64,000 bases of DNA. Source: CAWKCE01 sp032127035 (lineage in GTDB: Bacteria > Actinomycetota > Actinomycetes > JAHEKZ01). The notes under the pieces are model-generated. The model made no database searches. It worked only from the letters and a program-made list of their open reading frames with translations, and was not told the DNA's origin. Positions 1-10,393 of the stretch are shown piece by piece (within the stretch, counting starts at the first letter, position 1; each line of letters begins with the position of its first letter). Both the position numbers and the translations under genes were made by a program. The stretch spans positions 248,001 through 312,000 of the forward strand of contig CAWKCE010000003.1 in NCBI GenBank assembly GCA_963848085.1, written 5' to 3'.

Positions 1-13
1 CGGAGAGGAACTC

Positions 14-847
14 ATGACCACATCGGTGAAGACCCCGCCGGCGACCACCCGGTCGCTGCCTCCGGCAGTCACCGACTCGCTCGTTGTCACCTGGCGCAAC
101 CTCAAGCGGATCCCGCGCATCCCCGAACTGGCCATCTTCGCGATTCTGCAGTCGATCATGTTCGTGCTGCTCTTCGCGTTCGTGTTCGGTGGCGCGATCC
201 CCATCCCCGGTGGCGGCAACTACCGGGAGTACCTGATGCCAGGCATCTTCGTGCAGACCCTGACGTTTGCCGCGGTGACGACGGCCATCGGCATGGCGGA
301 GGACATGCACAAGGGGATCATCGACCGCTTCCGGTCGCTGCCGATGGCTCGGTCTGCGGTGCTGGCGGGACGGACGACGTCGGACCTGGTGTACAACGCC
401 GGCATCTTGGTCGTGCTCATGCTGTCCGGGCTGGCCGTCGGCTGGCGGGTCCACAACGGAATCGGCGAATTCCTGGCCGCGGTGGTGCTCCTGCTCGCTT
501 TCGCCTATGCGATGGCGTGGCTGGGCGTGTTCATGGGGATGTCCGTGCCGACGGTCGAGGTGGCCCAGCAGCTGGGTTTCATCGTGCTGTTCCCGATGAC
601 CTTCCTGTCGAACGCCTTCGTCCCGACCCAGTCGATGCCCGAGTGGCTGCAGCCGATCGCTGAGTGGAACCCGATCAGCGCCATCGTGTCGGCGTGCCGC
701 GACCTGTTCGGCAACCCGAACCCGTTCGCCGGGGCCAACTTCCCCTCCGAACACGCGTATCTGCTGTCGATGATGTGGATCGTCGGCGGACTGGTCGTCT
801 TCGCGCCGCTGGGTGTACGCCGCTATCGGCAGGCAAGCAGCCGCTGA
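14..847 (+). CDS. ABC-2 type transporter permease (DrrB-like)
   Basis: Membrane subunit of a daunorubicin-resistance-type ABC exporter. The 277-residue protein has a polar N-terminus of about 30 residues and then about six hydrophobic segments (roughly residues 38-60, 72-92, 120-145, 150-178, 183-210 and 248-268), the usual ABC-2 membrane fold. The ATG follows a GAGAGGA ribosome site. The partner ATPase is expected just upstream, outside the window, because these permeases usually follow their ATPase. The substrate cannot be told from the sequence. Its stop faces greA with only 13 bp between. Confidence 0.87.
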   Translation: MTTSVKTPPATTRSLPPAVTDSLVVTWRNLKRIPRIPELAIFAILQSIMFVLLFAFVFGGAIPIPGGGNYREYLMPGIFVQTLTFAAVTTAIGMAEDMHKGIIDRFRSLPMARSAVLAGRTTSDLVYNAGILVVLMLSGLAVGWRVHNGIGEFLAAVVLLLAFAYAMAWLGVFMGMSVPTVEVAQQLGFIVLFPMTFLSNAFVPTQSMPEWLQPIAEWNPISAIVSACRDLFGNPNPFAGANFPSEHAYLLSMMWIVGGLVVFAPLGVRRYRQASSR

Positions 848-860
848 CTGCGGGGTGCGC

Positions 861-1349
861 CTACGGCACGAAGGGCTGGGAGTCGTCGACTCGGACGGTG
901 AGCTCACGCCCGTTGGGTAGCGCATAGGAGACCGTGGTTCCCAGCGACTGACCGAGCACCGCCCCTCCCAGAGGTGACTGCGGTGAGTAGACGTCGATGT
1001 CGTGGTCGCCGGCCTGTTCGCGGGACCCCAGCAGGAAAGACTCCGTGTCGCCGTCGAGTGCTCCGCCGGCGAAGGTGACCGAGACCAGGTGACCGACCTG
1101 GACGCTGCCGTCAGCGGCGGGCGGCTCGCCCACCTGGGCGGTCTCGAGCAGGTGCCGCAGCTGCTTGATGCGGGCTTCCATCTTCCCCTGCTCCTCCTTG
1201 GCCGCGTGGTAGCCGCCGTTCTCCTTCAGGTCCCCCTCCTCGCGCGCCGCCGCGATCTTCTTGATGACGTCCGCCCGCGCCTCCCCGGTGAGGTGGTCGT
1301 ACTCGCTGGTGAGCCGGTCGTAGGCCTCCTGCGACAGCCAGGTGGTCAT
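861..1349 (-). CDS. greA: Transcription elongation factor GreA
   Basis: GreA inserts its coiled coil into the RNA polymerase secondary channel and stimulates cleavage of backtracked transcripts. The protein has 162 residues. The N-terminal coiled coil (about 1-75) carries the family motif read here as EGDLKENGGYHAAKEEQ, whose acidic tip residues act in cleavage, and the C-terminal half is the FKBP-like domain. The reading frame stays open further upstream, but the ATG at 1349 is chosen because AAAGGAG lies just before it and the protein then starts as MTTWLSQEAYD like its relatives. DUF4307 follows on the same strand upstream, as in M. tuberculosis Rv1080c-Rv1081c. Confidence 0.96.
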   Translation of the reverse strand: MTTWLSQEAYDRLTSEYDHLTGEARADVIKKIAAAREEGDLKENGGYHAAKEEQGKMEARIKQLRHLLETAQVGEPPAADGSVQVGHLVSVTFAGGALDGDTESFLLGSREQAGDHDIDVYSPQSPLGGAVLGQSLGTTVSYALPNGRELTVRVDDSQPFVP

Positions 1350-1420
1350 CGAGTGCTCCTTTGCGGATGGGGATGGTCGGTACCGAAGGGAAAGCCTAGG
1401 CGACAAGTGGCGGGGTCGGG

Positions 1421-1852
1421 TCAGCCCACTGCTGCGGTGCAGCGCACGACCTCGGCGCTGATCGGGCGGGAGGTGACCGGCAGCGTGTAGACCACGTGCG
1501 CATCTGCGATGTCGAGGGTGACCGGGACGTCGGCGTACCCCACCTCGTTGCCCGCTTGGTCCAGGGCGCGCAGCAGGCAGCTGACGTCGCTGCCCGGCCG
1601 GCTGAACACGTCAAACTCCACGACCACGGAGGTGTCGGTCGCGTCGCGGTAGCCGACCGTCCGCCAGCGCACGTCCTGGTCGGCCTGCTGGAGACCGGCC
1701 CACACCACCCAGCCCAGGAAGGCCGCGACGAGGATCCCGAGCGAGACCAGCAGCCCGACCGGGGTGCGTCTCCCGGGCCCGTAGCGCTCCGCCAGCCGGG
1801 CCTGCTGCTCGGGCGTGGGGCTGGGGTAGGAGGGGGTGGGCGGCTGGCTCAT
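1421..1852 (-). CDS. DUF4307 family single-pass membrane protein
   Basis: Conserved actinobacterial protein of unknown function. The 143 residues comprise a proline-rich cytoplasmic N-terminus (about 1-30), one membrane helix (about 32-54) and an extracytoplasmic beta-rich domain with two cysteines. Family placement rests on size, topology and its place between greA and mca, matching Rv1081c. It is divergent from mca with only 32 bp between the start codons, so the two promoters must overlap. Function is not known. Confidence 0.82.
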   Translation of the reverse strand: MSQPPTPSYPSPTPEQQARLAERYGPGRRTPVGLLVSLGILVAAFLGWVVWAGLQQADQDVRWRTVGYRDATDTSVVVEFDVFSRPGSDVSCLLRALDQAGNEVGYADVPVTLDIADAHVVYTLPVTSRPISAEVVRCTAAVG

Positions 1853-1872
1853 CTGTCCATTGTGGTCCCCCG

Positions 1873-1878
1873 TACAGT
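1873..1878 (+). promoter_or_regulatory. -10 element of mca, probably leaderless
   Basis: TACAGT fits the actinobacterial TANNNT -10 pattern and ends 6 nt before the GTG start of mca. No Shine-Dalgarno precedes the start. Transcription is inferred to begin at or next to the start codon. Confidence 0.5.
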
Positions 1879-1884
1879 TGCCGA

Positions 1885-2820
1885 GTGCCCGCCACCGACC
1901 CCTCGGGTGACCCGTTGCGCCTGATGGCCGTCCACGCCCACCCGGACGACGAGTCGAGCAAAGGGGCAGCCGCCACCGCCCGGTACGTGGCGGAGGGTGT
2001 CGCCGTCCTGGTCGTGACGTGCACCGGTGGGGAGCGCGGCGACGTGCTCAACCCCTCCCTTGCCCACGACCCAGCGGTGCTGGCCGACCTCCCGGCGATC
2101 CGCCGGGCCGAGATGGACCGCGCCCGGGAGATCCTGGGCATCGAGCAGCGCTGGCTGGGCTTCGTGGACTCCGGCTGGGTGGAGGACTACGTACACGATG
2201 CCGCGTCGGCAGCGACGCTCCCGGAGGACTGCTTCGCACGGATGGACGTCGCCGAGGCCGCCGAGCCGTTGGTGGCGCACGTACGGGAGTTCCGGCCGCA
2301 CGTCGTCACCACGTACGACGAGAGCGGCGGCTATCCGCATCCGGACCACATCATGTGCCACCTGGTGACGATGGCGGCGCTGGATGCTGCGGCGGACCCA
2401 GACCACGCACCGCGCCTCGGCGACCCCTGGGTGGTGCCCAAGGTGTACTACCACCGGGGGTTCAACAAGCCGCGGTTCGAGGCGCTGCACCGGGCGACTG
2501 TCGCGGCCGGTCTGACGTCGCCGTTCCAGGAGTGGCTGGACGAGTGGGTCGACCGTCCGGAGGACGAGGACGTCGTGACCGCGAGGGTCCCGTGCTCCGA
2601 CTACTTCGGTGTCCGCGACGACGCGCTGCGGGCGCATGCCACGCAGATCGACGCCGACGGTTGGTGGTTCCAGGTGCCGATGGAGATCCAAACCGCTGCG
2701 TGGCCCACCGAGGACTTCCAGCTCGCTCGGTCGAGCGTGCCGGTCGACGGGGTCGAGGACGACCTGTTCAGCGGTCTTCGACACCCGGGCGACCCGTCGG
2801 AGGAGAGGATGGACACGTGA
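1885..2820 (+). CDS. mca: Mycothiol S-conjugate amidase
   Basis: Zinc amidase that cleaves mycothiol conjugates of electrophiles and drugs into a mercapturic acid, which is exported, and GlcN-Ins, which is recycled. The protein has 311 residues and the LmbE/PIG-L fold, with the metal-binding AHPDDE motif at about residues 18-23 and a second metal region around GGYPHPDH near residue 151. It is told from MshB, also in this window, by its neighbours (greA, DUF4307, small membrane protein, DUF255), which match Rv1082. The GTG start has no ribosome site but a -10 element 6 nt upstream. Its stop overlaps the next start (GTGA). Confidence 0.93.
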   Translation: MPATDPSGDPLRLMAVHAHPDDESSKGAAATARYVAEGVAVLVVTCTGGERGDVLNPSLAHDPAVLADLPAIRRAEMDRAREILGIEQRWLGFVDSGWVEDYVHDAASAATLPEDCFARMDVAEAAEPLVAHVREFRPHVVTTYDESGGYPHPDHIMCHLVTMAALDAAADPDHAPRLGDPWVVPKVYYHRGFNKPRFEALHRATVAAGLTSPFQEWLDEWVDRPEDEDVVTARVPCSDYFGVRDDALRAHATQIDADGWWFQVPMEIQTAAWPTEDFQLARSSVPVDGVEDDLFSGLRHPGDPSEERMDT

Positions 2821-3056
2821 CATCTCAGCTGCTCGCCGCCGAAGGCGCGTGGGTGCGACTGGCCGAAGAGCCGGCCAAGACGGGTTCGATAGGTCCTGGG
2901 CTCACTGCTTTCGCCGTGGTGGCGCTGCTCGTGGTCGCGACCGTCCTGCTCGCGCGCTCGATGCTCAAGCACGTCAACCGCGTCCCGCCGAGCTTCGACG
3001 ACCCCCCGCCTGCGGAGGAGCCGGAAACGGAGCCGGAGCCGCCGAGTGCCGGCTGA
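2817..3056 (+). CDS. Small single-pass membrane protein downstream of mca
   Basis: A 79-residue protein whose GTG overlaps the mca stop by 4 bp, so it is translationally coupled to mca. It has one hydrophobic helix (about residues 26-47), a short basic stretch, and a C-terminal tail rich in Pro and Glu. A small membrane protein occupies the same place in mycobacteria (Rv1083). Function is unknown; coupling suggests a role linked to mycothiol conjugate turnover, but this is inference only. Confidence 0.75.
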   Translation: MTSQLLAAEGAWVRLAEEPAKTGSIGPGLTAFAVVALLVVATVLLARSMLKHVNRVPPSFDDPPPAEEPETEPEPPSAG

Positions 3057-3381
3057 GGGAGCCCGTGACGGTCGGCACCTGGCGATCCGGGTGATCTCCT
3101 GGGCTGCCATCGTGGCGGCGGTCTGCTTCGGACTGGGGATGGTGGGCCTTGCCGCCACACTTGGCAGCTGCAGTGCGTTCGGCGGCAGTTGTCCGGCCGA
3201 CCCACCCCCGTGGTACGACGACGACGTCTTCGGGATGGCAGCCATGGGTGCTGCGCTCGTGGTGGCGGTCCCGTGGTTCCTCAGCCGCCCGTCGAAGCGG
3301 CGGTTCCTGCAGGCGCTCGTGGCCGGGGCGGTAGCGGCCGTGGTCGTCGGCCTGGTGGTGCGGTCGGCTGCGCACGGGTGA
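3046..3381 (+). CDS. Hypothetical membrane protein
   Basis: A 111-residue protein starting at a GTG that overlaps the end of the preceding gene by 11 bp. Three hydrophobic segments are visible (about residues 13-37, 61-78 and 87-106). The first loop holds two cysteines (SCSAFGGSC) that could pair outside the cell, followed by an acidic patch. No family was recognised. Its overlaps with neighbours place it in the mca transcription unit. Confidence 0.6.
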   Translation: MPAEGARDGRHLAIRVISWAAIVAAVCFGLGMVGLAATLGSCSAFGGSCPADPPPWYDDDVFGMAAMGAALVVAVPWFLSRPSKRRFLQALVAGAVAAVVVGLVVRSAAHG

Positions 3382-3392
3382 GGATGGGTTCC

Positions 3393-5417
<2,025 letters not shown>

Positions 5418-5461
5418 GACCGGGTGGACGCGTCGGTGCGTCCGCAGGACGGAGTTCGGTG

Positions 5462-5929
5462 GTGTCACGGCGAGAAGAGCACTTGCTCGGAGTCGGCGGA
5501 TGCATCGTGGTGGGGGACGACGGTTCCGCGGAGTCGGCGACCGCCGTCCGGTGGGCGGCCGAGGAGGCGCGCTTCCGGAAGGCGCCGCTGGTGGTCGTCC
5601 GCGCCTGGACGATCACGACCGCACCGCGACCGGTGCACTGGGAGCCTGGCTACGTCCCCAGCGAAGACGAGTTCGCCTCGGCGGTCGCCGACCAGCTCGC
5701 CGCCGACCTGGTCGACATGCTGGGTGAGTCGCCCGGCATCGAGATCCGACCGCTGCCGGCCCACAGCAGCCCCGAGGAGGCGTTGGTGGCGGCGTCCCGC
5801 GAGGCGTCCCTGGTGGTGGTCGGGTCGCACGGCCGCCACTTGGCGAGCGCCCTTCTCGGGTCGACGTCGGAGCACCTGGTCCGGCACGCCCACGGGCCGA
5901 TCGCGGTGGTTCCGGTCCGCGGACGGTAG
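5462..5929 (+). CDS. Universal stress protein (UspA family)
   Basis: A single-domain Usp of 155 residues. The N-terminal strand reads CIVVGDDGS, with the Asp expected at the nucleotide site. Near the C-terminus, GSHG is followed by GSTSEHLVRHA, the ATP-binding loop of the family, but the spacer between the two glycine pairs is 8 residues rather than the usual 9, so nucleotide binding may be altered. The GTG start has AGGACGGAG upstream. It sits 44 bp after the DUF255 gene. Confidence 0.85.
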   Translation: MSRREEHLLGVGGCIVVGDDGSAESATAVRWAAEEARFRKAPLVVVRAWTITTAPRPVHWEPGYVPSEDEFASAVADQLAADLVDMLGESPGIEIRPLPAHSSPEEALVAASREASLVVVGSHGRHLASALLGSTSEHLVRHAHGPIAVVPVRGR

Positions 5930-5931
5930 AC

Positions 5932-5955
5932 GTAATCTTGTAATCATGTAATATC
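5932..5955 (+). repeat. Three tandem 8-bp AT-rich repeats in a promoter
   Basis: The repeat units are GTAATCTT, GTAATCAT and GTAATATC, directly abutting. This is by far the most AT-rich short stretch nearby. The last unit contains TAATAT (5949-5954), a good -10 element ending 6 nt before the ATG at 5961. The repeats therefore overlay the core promoter and could be an operator with helical-phase repeats or simply stacked -10-like elements. Confidence 0.6.
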
Positions 5956-5960
5956 GCGTC

Positions 5961-6512
5961 ATGACGCCTCCCCGCACTCCCTCGCCCGCCCCCGACGACC
6001 TCGCCAGCGAGCTGCGCGGCTGGTTCACCGGCCGGCTGCCCGAGTCCTGGTTCGTCGCAACTCCCGAGGTCGTCGTCGACCGCGAGGAGGTCACGGTGGT
6101 CGGCGCGCTGGCCGATCCGGCCGACCCGGCCACCCCCGAGGCCGAGCAGGCGGCGGCGCGCCGCGGGCGGGCCGCCGCCTTCCGGGAGGAGACCCGCAGC
6201 CACCGCATCGCGATGGCCCAGGAGGTCGAGCACCGCTTCGGCCGCTCGGTTGCCTGGGGCGTCGACGTCGGCGGCGAGCGGATCCTGTTCACCCGACTGG
6301 CGGTCCCGGTGATGACGCGCTTGCGGCAGCCGGAGCGGCAGGTGCTCGACGTGTTGGTGGGCGCCGGGGTCGCCCGGTCGCGCGCCGACGCGCTCGCCTG
6401 GTGCGTGCGCCTCGTCGGCCGCAATGCCGACGAGTGGCTGGCCGAGCTACGGCAGGCTCTGGACGAGGTCGAGCGAGTCCGTTCGGGCGGACCGGGGTCG
6501 CAGGAGGGATAG
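5961..6512 (+). CDS. Conserved hypothetical protein (leaderless)
   Basis: A 183-residue soluble protein, not recognised. It has a basic/proline N-terminus, a central segment rich in Ala and Arg (about 65-85) and a helical C-terminal half (about 110-175) ending in an acidic helix. There are no cysteines suited to metal binding and no membrane segment. The ATG has no ribosome site; a -10 element inside the 8-bp repeats lies 6 nt upstream. It precedes the cis-prenyltransferase by 26 bp and may be co-transcribed with it. Confidence 0.7.
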   Translation: MTPPRTPSPAPDDLASELRGWFTGRLPESWFVATPEVVVDREEVTVVGALADPADPATPEAEQAAARRGRAAAFREETRSHRIAMAQEVEHRFGRSVAWGVDVGGERILFTRLAVPVMTRLRQPERQVLDVLVGAGVARSRADALAWCVRLVGRNADEWLAELRQALDEVERVRSGGPGSQEG

Positions 6513-6538
6513 GCTTCCGCCGGACGAAGGGAGCCGGC

Positions 6539-7300
6539 GTGGGCCTGCGCGATCTTGCGTATGAGGCGTACGGGCGACGCCTCCTGGCATCGCTGGACGA
6601 CTCCCAGAAGCCCCGCCACGTGGGCGTCATCCTGGACGGAAACCGCAGGTGGGCGCGGGCATACGGGACCGACGCGAACAGCGGCCACCGCCGCGGTGCG
6701 GCGAAGATCGCCGAGCTTCTCGGCTGGTGCGAAGAGGCCGACGTCGAGGTCGTCACCTTGTGGCTGCTGTCCACCGACAACCTCAGCCGTGACCCCGACG
6801 AGCTGGCCCCGCTGATGCGCATCATCGAGGACGTGGTCGGCGAGCTCGCCGAACGCCGGCAGTGGCGCCTGCACCCGGTGGGCGCGCTCGATCTGCTGCC
6901 GCCTGAGACCGCCGCGATCCTCAAGGAGTCAGCGGCGTCGACGGCGGCCGTCGACGGGCTGCTCGTCAACGTCGCCGTCGGGTACGGAGGGCGACGCGAG
7001 ATCGCCGACGCGGTGCGGTCGCTGCTGTCCGACCATGCCGACCGCGGCACCTCCATGGAGGAGATGGTGGAGCTGCTCGACGTCGAGCACATCGCCGAGC
7101 ACCTCTACACCAAGGGGCAGCCCGACCCGGACCTGGTGATCCGCACCTCGGGCGAGCAGCGGCTGGGTGGGTTCATGCTGTGGCAGAGCGCCAACAGCGA
7201 GTTCTACTTCTGCGAGGCCTACTGGCCCGACTTCCGCAAGGTCGACTTCCTGCGTGCCCTGCGGTCGTACGCCCAGCGCCACCGCCGCTTCGGCGCCTGA
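6539..7300 (+). CDS. Isoprenyl transferase (cis-prenyltransferase, Rv1086-like)
   Basis: Condenses isopentenyl diphosphate onto an allylic diphosphate with cis geometry, early in polyprenyl phosphate supply for the cell envelope. The 253-residue protein has the catalytic region HVGVILDGNRRWAR (the Asp is essential) and the C-terminal RTSGEQRLGGFMLWQ substrate-binding motif. Its place after the mca block matches Rv1086, which makes cis,trans-farnesyl diphosphate rather than a long chain; short-chain specificity is inferred from that synteny. GTG start with GAAGGGAG upstream. Confidence 0.9.
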   Translation: MGLRDLAYEAYGRRLLASLDDSQKPRHVGVILDGNRRWARAYGTDANSGHRRGAAKIAELLGWCEEADVEVVTLWLLSTDNLSRDPDELAPLMRIIEDVVGELAERRQWRLHPVGALDLLPPETAAILKESAASTAAVDGLLVNVAVGYGGRREIADAVRSLLSDHADRGTSMEEMVELLDVEHIAEHLYTKGQPDPDLVIRTSGEQRLGGFMLWQSANSEFYFCEAYWPDFRKVDFLRALRSYAQRHRRFGA

Positions 7301-7312
7301 GCCCAGCGCGGG

Positions 7313-8119
7313 TTACCAGCTGGGGAACGGACCGACCTTCGACAGGTCGGTCAGGTCGTAGCCGTACTCCGTCGCCCGACCGCTGAATCGCTGCACCATC
7401 CGGTTCGCCGTCTCGTCGCCTGACGCCAGCAGCTCGGCCCACTGCTTGGCGTAGGTGTCGGTTCGTGACGGGTTGATCTCGCTGCCGTCCAGGGCGGACG
7501 GGAGCCCGATGAACTCGGCAACGGCCCGGAGTGACTGGTCCGGTCGGGCCATCAGGTCCTCGTACTTCAGGACGTGGACGCGACGCAGGTGGGGGAGGTC
7601 CTCGCGCGCGGTGTCGTGGGCGGTGAACCAGTGGTTCATCAGCCGCCCGAACGCGAGCTTCTTGCGCCATTTGCGGCTGGCCAGCGACACCGGAATGGGG
7701 TGGCGGACGATGAAGACGAAGCACGCCTCCGGGTAGAGCTGCTGCAGGAACCGGCTCATCAGCAGGTTGGGCGGCGTCTTCTCCACGAGGTACGTCCGGG
7801 ACATGTCCCAGTAGGGCGCCCACGACTCGATCAGCCGCTGGGCGTTGGCAGGTGTGGCCAGCGGGGACGACTCCGTCAGGTGCGCCTCCGGCGCGTTCGC
7901 AAAGCGCCCGGGGCCGCCATGCTCGGTGCCGACCGGGTAGACGTCCTGCACGTGCTGGCCCTCGTCCTCGGGGACGTTCGTCCCGGACAGTCCGGAAGCG
8001 TCAGGATGGGCCGCGACGAGCCGAGCCAGCAGCGACGTGCCGCTGCGGTGCAGGCCACCGACGAACACCAGTCGCTGCTCGGGACGCAGCAGCGTGCCCG
8101 GTGTCGGTGGCTGGGTCAT
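7313..8119 (-). CDS. Sulfotransferase family protein
   Basis: Transfers sulfate from PAPS to an unknown acceptor. The 268-residue protein has the 5'-phosphosulfate loop GGLHRSGTSLLARL near residue 23 and the 3'-phosphate region FIVRHPIPVSLASRKW near residue 130. ATG at 8119 is chosen for GAAGGA just upstream. It is oriented against its flanks (prenyltransferase and phoH2 are on the other strand), is not part of the mycobacterial order, and looks like an insertion into the conserved backbone. The acceptor could be a glycolipid or polysaccharide; nothing in the sequence decides. Confidence 0.85.
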   Translation of the reverse strand: MTQPPTPGTLLRPEQRLVFVGGLHRSGTSLLARLVAAHPDASGLSGTNVPEDEGQHVQDVYPVGTEHGGPGRFANAPEAHLTESSPLATPANAQRLIESWAPYWDMSRTYLVEKTPPNLLMSRFLQQLYPEACFVFIVRHPIPVSLASRKWRKKLAFGRLMNHWFTAHDTAREDLPHLRRVHVLKYEDLMARPDQSLRAVAEFIGLPSALDGSEINPSRTDTYAKQWAELLASGDETANRMVQRFSGRATEYGYDLTDLSKVGPFPSW

Positions 8120-8259
8120 GAGCCGTCCTTCGTGGATCGTCGCGTCCGCGGCGTCGGAGTCTAGCCAGCCCCGGCGTGCCTTCCCCCGCCGTCTGCGGAC
8201 CACGACGTACCGTCACAGGACGGGCGGCGCCCGGCCGTTCCGTCCCAGGGAGGCAGTCC

Positions 8260-9576
8260 GTGGCTTCTCCTCGCCGGTCCGCTGCGGGCCGACGCACCTA
8301 CGTCCTCGACACCTCGGTTCTGCTGGCCGACCCGTCCGCGCTGCTCAGGTTTGACGAGCACGAGGTGGTCGTCCCGGTGGTCGTCATCAGTGAGCTCGAG
8401 GCGAAGCGATCCCATCCTGAGCTCGGCTACTTCGCCCGCTCGGCGCTGCGGATCCTCGACGACCTACGAGTTCGCCACGGCCGGCTCGACGAGCCCCTGC
8501 CCGTCGGCGAGGCCGGCGGCGTTCTTCGCGTGGAGCTGAACCACGCCGACCCGGAGGTCCTGCCTGCCGGGTTCCGCGTGAGTGACAACGACACCCGCAT
8601 CTTGGCGGTCGCGCGCAACCTTGCTGCGGACGGTCGGGAGGTCACCCTCGTGTCGAAGGACCTGCCGCTGCGCGTCAAGGCGTCCGCCGTCGGGCTGGTC
8701 GCCGAGGAGTACCGTGCCGAGCTCGCGATCGAGTCCGGCTGGACCGGGATGTCTGAGCTCGAGCTCTCCGCCGACGAGCTCGACCAGCTGTACGCCGAGG
8801 AGCACATCGACCACGACGCGGCCCGCGACCTGCCCTGCCACACCGGTCTGGTGCTGCTGTCCGAGCGCGGCTCGGCGCTCGGGCGTGTCACGCCGGAGAA
8901 GCAGGTGCGGCTGGTGCGGGGCGACCGCGAGGCGTTCGGCCTGCACGGGCGAAGCGCCGAGCAGCGAGTGGCGCTGGACCTTCTTCTCGACCCCGACGTC
9001 GGCATCGTGTCCCTTGGCGGCCGGGCGGGCACCGGCAAGTCGGCGTTGGCCCTGTGCGCCGGGCTGGAGGCCGTACTGGAGCGGCAGCAGCACCGACGCG
9101 TCGTGGTGTTCCGACCACTGTTTGCGGTCGGCGGCCAAGATCTCGGCTACCTGCCCGGAACCGAGTCCGAGAAGATGAACCCGTGGGGGCAGGCGGTGTT
9201 CGACACGCTGTCCGCGCTGACCACCACGGAGGTCGTCGAGGAGATCGTCGACCGCGGCATGCTCGAGGTGCTGCCCCTCACGCACATCCGCGGGCGCTCC
9301 CTGCACGACGCGTTCGTGATCGTCGACGAGGCGCAGTCGCTGGAGCGAAACGTCCTGCTGACCGTCCTGTCCCGCATCGGTCAGGGATCTCGCGTGGTCC
9401 TCACGCACGACGTCGCGCAGCGAGACAACCTCCGGGTCGGGCGCTTCGACGGCGTCGTTGCGGTCGTCGAGAAGCTCAAAGGGCACCCGTTGTTCGCACA
9501 TGTGACCCTTACCCGGTCGGAGCGGTCGCCGATCGCTGCGCTCGTCACCGAGATGCTCGAGGACATCACGGTCTAA
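8260..9576 (+). CDS. PIN domain-PhoH ATPase fusion (PhoH2 type)
   Basis: A 438-residue protein joining an N-terminal PIN nuclease domain (about 8-145; acidic residues in YVLDTSVLLADP, ISELE and SDNDTRILAVA) to a C-terminal PhoH ATPase (about 225-435; Walker A GRAGTGKSALA, Walker B VIVDEAQSL). The mycobacterial homologue PhoH2 (Rv1095) has been described as an RNA helicase/ribonuclease. In mycobacteria a short antitoxin-like frame precedes phoH2; here only the sulfotransferase on the other strand lies upstream, with no obvious equivalent. GTG start with GGGAGG. Confidence 0.92.
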   Translation: MASPRRSAAGRRTYVLDTSVLLADPSALLRFDEHEVVVPVVVISELEAKRSHPELGYFARSALRILDDLRVRHGRLDEPLPVGEAGGVLRVELNHADPEVLPAGFRVSDNDTRILAVARNLAADGREVTLVSKDLPLRVKASAVGLVAEEYRAELAIESGWTGMSELELSADELDQLYAEEHIDHDAARDLPCHTGLVLLSERGSALGRVTPEKQVRLVRGDREAFGLHGRSAEQRVALDLLLDPDVGIVSLGGRAGTGKSALALCAGLEAVLERQQHRRVVVFRPLFAVGGQDLGYLPGTESEKMNPWGQAVFDTLSALTTTEVVEEIVDRGMLEVLPLTHIRGRSLHDAFVIVDEAQSLERNVLLTVLSRIGQGSRVVLTHDVAQRDNLRVGRFDGVVAVVEKLKGHPLFAHVTLTRSERSPIAALVTEMLEDITV

Positions 9577-9607
9577 CCGGCGAGGTGCCCGGTTGCGGCG
9601 AACCTTC

Positions 9608-9613
9608 TAGGCT
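9608..9613 (+). promoter_or_regulatory. -10 element of the MBL-fold gene, probably leaderless
   Basis: TAGGCT ends 6 nt before the GTG start at 9620, and no Shine-Dalgarno is present between them. Confidence 0.45.
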
Positions 9614-9619
9614 GCGCAG

Positions 9620-10393
9620 GTGGCGGCGCCGGAGCACTTGACCTACCTGGGCCACGCCACGGTGCTGCTCGAGGTGGAGGGTTACCGCCTCATCACCGAC
9701 CCCGTCCTCCGCAACGGCGCCGCGTTCCTGCGTCGGCTGCCGAGCGCAGCCGCGACGGGGTCGGTGACCGACGTGGACGTCGCCGTTGTGTCGCACCTGC
9801 ACCACGACCACCTCGACCTGCCCTCGCTGCGGGCCTTGCGTCCCGAGGCGACGATCGTGGTCCCGTCCGGTGCCGCCGCCTGGCTGCGCGCCAAACGGCT
9901 CGGCCACGAGGTGGTCGAGCTCTCCCCTGGCGAGCAGTTTCGTCTGGGGCCGCTGACAGTCACCGCGACACGGGCTGTGCACAGTGGGCGGCGCGAGCCC
10001 TTCGGACCGACGGCGCTGGCGGTCGGCTATCTCATCGAGGTGGGACCTGCCCTGGTGTACTTCGCCGGCGACACCGACCTGTTCCCCGGCATGGGACAGC
10101 TGGCTCCGCCGGGGACGCTCGACGTCGCCCTGCTGCCGGTGTGGGGATGGGGGCCGAACCTCGGTGCGGGACACCTCAACCCCGACCGTGCCGCAGAGGC
10201 GGCACGACTGCTGGGTGCGACGTACGCCGTCCCGATCCACTGGGGCACACTTGCACCGGTCGGGATGCACCGGCTTCGAATGTCGCGCATGTTCGACCCG
10301 CCGCACGAGTTCGCTGCAGCGGTCGCGGCCGGCGGGATAGACACCAAGGTGCTGGTAGCCCAGCCAGGAGAGAGAGTGACTTTCGATGCCTGA
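9620..10393 (+). CDS. MBL-fold metallo-hydrolase (UlaG/YtnP-like)
   Basis: A 257-residue metallo-beta-lactamase-fold protein. The metal motif reads VSHLHHDHLDL (about residues 55-65, HxHxDH), with further ligands in VHSGRRE, YFAGDTDLF (about 148-156) and a late HWGTLAP. It resembles the branch called beta-lactamase superfamily domain 2 (UlaG/NAPE-PLD-like). The substrate is unknown. The stop overlaps the start of the next gene by 8 bp, so the two are likely coupled. Confidence 0.86.
   Translation: MAAPEHLTYLGHATVLLEVEGYRLITDPVLRNGAAFLRRLPSAAATGSVTDVDVAVVSHLHHDHLDLPSLRALRPEATIVVPSGAAAWLRAKRLGHEVVELSPGEQFRLGPLTVTATRAVHSGRREPFGPTALAVGYLIEVGPALVYFAGDTDLFPGMGQLAPPGTLDVALLPVWGWGPNLGAGHLNPDRAAEAARLLGATYAVPIHWGTLAPVGMHRLRMSRMFDPPHEFAAAVAAGGIDTKVLVAQPGERVTFDA

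Noticed and set aside
5462..5929. Upstream extension of the universal stress protein to 5120
   Set aside because: The extra part is antisense-like to the DUF255 coding strand in another frame, and a good ribosome site supports the GTG at 5462.
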